Below, in pieces: positions 14,678-17,327 of a DNA stretch of 17,327 bases. The stretch is from Schlegelella_A sp038225015 (GTDB lineage: Bacteria; Pseudomonadota; Gammaproteobacteria; Burkholderiales; Burkholderiaceae_C): the NCBI GenBank assembly GCA_038225015.1, contig JBBRFB010000075.1:1-17327 (forward strand), written 5' to 3'. The notes under the pieces were generated by a model. The model was not told where the DNA came from. It ran no database searches and was given only the letters and a program-made list of their open reading frames with translations. A program made the translations under genes and the position numbers. How positions within the stretch are numbered: the stretch's first letter is position 1; each line of letters begins with the position of its first letter.

Positions 14678-16621
14678 ATGGCGACGAAGAGCACCGCCGC
14701 GAAGGGGCGCGACGCGCAGAAGGAAGCGCAGTCCCGTGCCGCGCCGGTGCTGCCGCACAGCAGCTCGTTCGCCGTCCTGGCGATCGCCGTGCTCGGCATC
14801 GTCTACGGCGACATCGGCACCAGCCCGATCTACGCGCTGCGCGAGTGCTTTTCCGGCAAGAACCCGATTCCGGTCACCCCGGACAACGTGCTCGGCATCC
14901 TGTCGCTGGTTTTCTGGACTCTGATCCTCGTCATCTCGGTCAAGTACATGGTCTACGTGCTGCAGGCCGACAACCGCGGCGAAGGCGGCACGTTCGCCTT
15001 GCTGGCGCTGCTCCGACCCGACCGCGACCAGGACAGGCGCAGCCGCCGGATGCTGATCCTGCTCGGCATCCTCGGCGCCTCCATGCTCTACGGCGGCGCC
15101 ATGATCACACCGGCCATCTCGGTGCTGAGCGCCGTCGAAGGCCTGCAGGTCGCAGCGCCGGGGCTCGAGGACTACGTCATCCCGATCACGGTGGCGATCC
15201 TCTTGCTGCTGTTCGCCGTGCAGCATCACGGCACGGCGGCGGTCGGCGCCATCTTCGGGCCGCTGACGCTGCTCTGGTTCACCGTGCTGGCGCTGCTCGG
15301 GCTGCGCGGCATCGTCGCCGCGCCGGAGGTGCTGTTCGCTGTCAACCCGGTGCACGCGGTGCGCTTTTTCATCGCCAACGGCTGGACGGGCTACCTCGTC
15401 CTCTACGCGGTGTTCCTGGTCACGACGGGCGGCGAGGCGCTCTACGCCGACCTCGGGCACTTCGGCCGCAAGCCGATCCAGAAGGTCTGGTTCGCCTTCG
15501 TGCTGCCGGCGCTGCTCATCAACTACTTCGGCCAGGGTGGTCTGATGATCGCCGACCCGGCCAACGCCGCGCATCCCTTCTTCAACCTGGCGCCGTCATG
15601 GGCACTCGTGCCGCTCGTCGTGCTGGCGACCGCGGCGACCTGCATCGCCTCGCAGGCGGTGATCACCGGGGCCTTCTCGCTGACGCGCCAGGCCGTGCAG
15701 CTCGGCCTGCTGCCCCGCCTCAAGGTGATGCAGACCTCGGCGCATGCGCGCGGCCAGATCTACATGCCCTCGGTGAACTGGATGCTGATGATCGCGGCGA
15801 TCGGCCTGGTGATCGGCTTCGGCTCGTCGGGCAACCTGGCCGCGGCCTACGGCGTGGCGGTCAATTCGACGATGGCCATCACCACGGTGCTCGCCTTCAA
15901 GGTCGCCCGCGAGCGGGGCCGCTGGGGCCTGCCCGCGGCGCTGGCCTTCCTGCTCGTCTTCCTCTTCATCGACCTCGGCTTCCTCGGCTCGAACATGCTC
16001 AAGATCCCCGAAGGCGGCTGGTTGCCGATCGTCATCGGGCTCGGGCTCTTCACGATGATGACGACGTGGCGAAGGGGCGCCGGGCTCCTCGCCCAGCAGA
16101 TCGCCTCGGCGACGCCGACGCTCGACTCCTTCATCGCCCGGCTGGCCAAAGAGCCGATGCCGCGCGTGCCCGGCATCGCGGTCTTCTTCACCGGCCGCCT
16201 CGAGCAGACGCCGCCGGCCCTGCAGCAGATCGCGCGCCACACCGGCGTCCTGCACGAGCGAGTCCTGCTGGTGACCGTCGTCATCGAGCCGGTGAGCAAG
16301 ACCGAGAAGCAGGAGCGACTCGAACTGACCGAGCTCGGCGAGGGCTTCTGCCGCATCGTCCTGCGCTACGGCTTCATGCAGGGGCCGAACATCCCGTCGG
16401 AGCTGGCGGGCTGCGAGGAGCTCGGCTTGCGCGACCGCATGAACGAGATCCACTACTTCATCGGCCACGTCGACCTGCTCGCCGGGCGCCGCCGCCAGGG
16501 CATGGCGTACTGGCGAGATCGCCTGTTCGTCTTCATGGCGAGCAACACCGAAGACGCCACCGCGTTCCACCGCGTGCCGGCGACCCAGGCGATGAAGGTC
16601 GGGTTGCAAATAGGCATCTGA
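14678..16621 (+). CDS. kup: Kup-type potassium uptake transporter
   Basis: Low-affinity potassium/proton symporter of the inner membrane, 647 residues against 622 in E. coli Kup. After a short charged N-terminus, the membrane part begins at about residue 28 with FAVLAIAVLGIVYGDIGTSP, the family signature. ADNRGEGGTFALLALLRP follows. A series of about twelve hydrophobic segments continues to around residue 470. These include a GASMLYGGAMITPAISVLSA-type segment near 145 and TTGGEALYADLGHFG near 250. The last 170 residues form the soluble C-terminal domain typical of the family. The ATG at 14678 is preceded by AAGGG at a good distance and starts at the expected N-terminus. The open frame extends to 14573, but that part lies over the promoter region. 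Possible regulation by potassium or osmolarity is not visible here. Confidence 0.96.
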   Translation: MATKSTAAKGRDAQKEAQSRAAPVLPHSSSFAVLAIAVLGIVYGDIGTSPIYALRECFSGKNPIPVTPDNVLGILSLVFWTLILVISVKYMVYVLQADNRGEGGTFALLALLRPDRDQDRRSRRMLILLGILGASMLYGGAMITPAISVLSAVEGLQVAAPGLEDYVIPITVAILLLLFAVQHHGTAAVGAIFGPLTLLWFTVLALLGLRGIVAAPEVLFAVNPVHAVRFFIANGWTGYLVLYAVFLVTTGGEALYADLGHFGRKPIQKVWFAFVLPALLINYFGQGGLMIADPANAAHPFFNLAPSWALVPLVVLATAATCIASQAVITGAFSLTRQAVQLGLLPRLKVMQTSAHARGQIYMPSVNWMLMIAAIGLVIGFGSSGNLAAAYGVAVNSTMAITTVLAFKVARERGRWGLPAALAFLLVFLFIDLGFLGSNMLKIPEGGWLPIVIGLGLFTMMTTWRRGAGLLAQQIASATPTLDSFIARLAKEPMPRVPGIAVFFTGRLEQTPPALQQIARHTGVLHERVLLVTVVIEPVSKTEKQERLELTELGEGFCRIVLRYGFMQGPNIPSELAGCEELGLRDRMNEIHYFIGHVDLLAGRRRQGMAYWRDRLFVFMASNTEDATAFHRVPATQAMKVGLQIGI

Positions 16622-16641
16622 GCCGCTCGCACGGTGCCGAC

Positions 16642-16663
16642 GCGGGCCCGCCTCGGGGCCCGC
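16642..16663 (+). terminator. GC-rich hairpin downstream of kup
   Basis: GCGGGCCC (16642-16649) and GGGCCCGC (16656-16663) form a perfect 8-bp stem with a 6-nt loop, beginning 20 nt after the kup stop. There is no T run after it, so it may slow polymerase or protect the 3' end rather than end transcription alone. It lies about 80 nt before the promoter of the next gene, which fits a boundary role. Confidence 0.45.
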
Positions 16664-16744
16664 ACATCCGATCGTTTGTCGCTGGCGCCACCCGCAGACC
16701 CGTCCGTTCACTAGGGACATACGCGCGCTTTGCGACCAGAACTG

Positions 16745-16774
16745 TTGACAAGATTGTTTTCGCAACTGTAGTCT
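16745..16774 (+). promoter_or_regulatory. sigma70-like promoter of the GntR gene
   Basis: A perfect -35 hexamer TTGACA (16745-16750) is followed after 18 bp by TAGTCT (16769-16774, four of six -10 bases). Transcription would start around 16780-16783, at or next to the ATG at 16782. The hexamer aactgt occurs at 16740-16745 and again at 16764-16769, flanking the spacer; these copies could be part of an operator. Confidence 0.5.
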
Positions 16775-16781
16775 GCATTGC

Positions 16782-17327
16782 ATGGGGCAGTCATCGAAGG
16801 TGGCGCGCCGGCCTGCCCGGGCCGTTGCGGCAACGAAAACTCCGCCGGCGCCAGCGCCTCGGCGCCGCCGCGGCAGCCGCCTCGCCGACGAGCCCGATCT
16901 GCTCGACACCTTGCGTGAGCGCATCGCCCGCCAAGAGGTGCCGCCGGGGTCGAAGCTGCGCGAACACGAGCTGGCGCTCGAGTTCAACGTTCCGCGTACC
17001 CGTGTTCGCGAGGCCTTCTCTGCCCTCGAGCAGCGCGGCCTCGTCGAGCGGGTTCCGAACCGCGGCGCCATCGTCGCCCGGCTCGACCTCTCGCAGGTCT
17101 TCCATATCTACGACGTCCGCGAGGTGCTGGAGGGGCTGTGCATCCGCCTGGCGACGCTGAACTCCCGTGGCGAGCAGTGGCAGGAGCTGCTCGACTTCTT
17201 CGCCGGGCCGATGCAGGGCTTCGTCGACGCGTCCGACTTCGACGCCTTCATCGACGGCTATGCGCGTTTCCGGCGCCGCGCCATCGAAGTCGCCGGCAGC
17301 CCCGTGCTGGCCGAGATGCTCGACAGC
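16782..17327 (+). CDS. GntR family transcriptional regulator with FCD domain (3' end cut by window edge)
   Basis: The first 182 codons of a FadR-subfamily GntR regulator; no stop codon occurs before the window end. Residues 1-35 are a basic, Pro/Ala-rich tail. Residues about 38-100 are the winged helix, with LLDTLRERIARQEVPPGSKL, EHELALEFNVPRTRVREAFS (recognition helix) and a wing ending in NRGAIVARL. The FCD ligand domain starts near 105 (VFHIYDVREVLEGLCIRLAT). The usual metal-site motif DxxFH is altered to YARFR (160-164) here. Such regulators respond to small organic acids or sugar acids; the target cannot be told without the downstream genes. The ATG at 16782 has no Shine-Dalgarno and coincides with the predicted transcription start. 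GTG at 16800 is an alternative. The window cuts the gene within the FCD domain. Confidence 0.9.
   Translation, partial: MGQSSKVARRPARAVAATKTPPAPAPRRRRGSRLADEPDLLDTLRERIARQEVPPGSKLREHELALEFNVPRTRVREAFSALEQRGLVERVPNRGAIVARLDLSQVFHIYDVREVLEGLCIRLATLNSRGEQWQELLDFFAGPMQGFVDASDFDAFIDGYARFRRRAIEVAGSPVLAEMLDS

Noticed and set aside
14480..15574. N-terminal extension of gnd to 706 codons
   Set aside because: The extra part is antisense to kup. The family starts at the MIGLGRMG strand next to ATG 14479.
14845..17160. 771-codon plus-strand frame running through kup into the GntR gene
   Set aside because: Shadow in another frame of kup; its last part even runs out of frame through the GntR gene.

Overview
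This is a GC-rich window (roughly 70% by eye) from a proteobacterium, most likely a betaproteobacterium of the Burkholderiales (Rubrivivax/Methylibium-like). That placement is inferred from base composition, the acyl-CoA dehydrogenase/DUF2147/FadN-type/thiolase gene order and the gnd-zwf-tal cluster. No marker gene proves it. The window is dense chromosomal metabolism. I see no tRNA, rRNA, CRISPR array, insertion sequence or phage gene, and no gap longer than 300 bases if the small hypothetical gene at 9379-9714 is real.

Region 1 (1-7164, all minus strand) is a fatty-acid beta-oxidation operon, read from 7164 towards 1. It holds a TetR regulator, a long acyl-CoA dehydrogenase, a secreted DUF2147 protein, a two-domain 3-hydroxyacyl-CoA dehydrogenase/enoyl-CoA hydratase (FadN type), a thiolase, and an enoyl-CoA isomerase-like crotonase cut by the window edge. 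Together these supply every step of one beta-oxidation turn plus isomerisation of unsaturated intermediates. A 24-bp imperfect palindrome at the 5' end of tetR is a good operator candidate.

Region 2 (7165-8649, plus strand) holds an HNH endonuclease-family protein and a glycine-zipper outer-membrane lipoprotein. The lipoprotein gene overlaps tail-to-tail with the first gene of the next block.

Region 3 (8613-14479, minus strand) reads from 14479 down: gnd, zwf, possibly a 47-codon small ORF, tal, a class I fructose-bisphosphate aldolase, a small unknown gene and an N-formylglutamate amidohydrolase-family gene. gnd/zwf overlap by ATGA and the other sugar genes are tightly spaced. The set joins the oxidative pentose phosphate branch to the transaldolase and aldolase steps. 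No 6-phosphogluconolactonase, glucokinase or phosphoglucose isomerase gene lies in the window.

Region 4 (14480-17327, plus strand) holds a Kup potassium transporter, a GC-rich hairpin, and the first 182 codons of a GntR/FCD regulator running off the window. The regulator has a consensus-like promoter placed so that its transcript would be leaderless or nearly so.

I found no evidence for an undescribed multi-gene system. The most checkable oddities are the TetR palindrome, the repeat-bearing small ORF coupled to tal, the DUF2147 gene inside a beta-oxidation operon, the isomerase-type active site of the first gene, and the GntR promoter and substituted FCD site.
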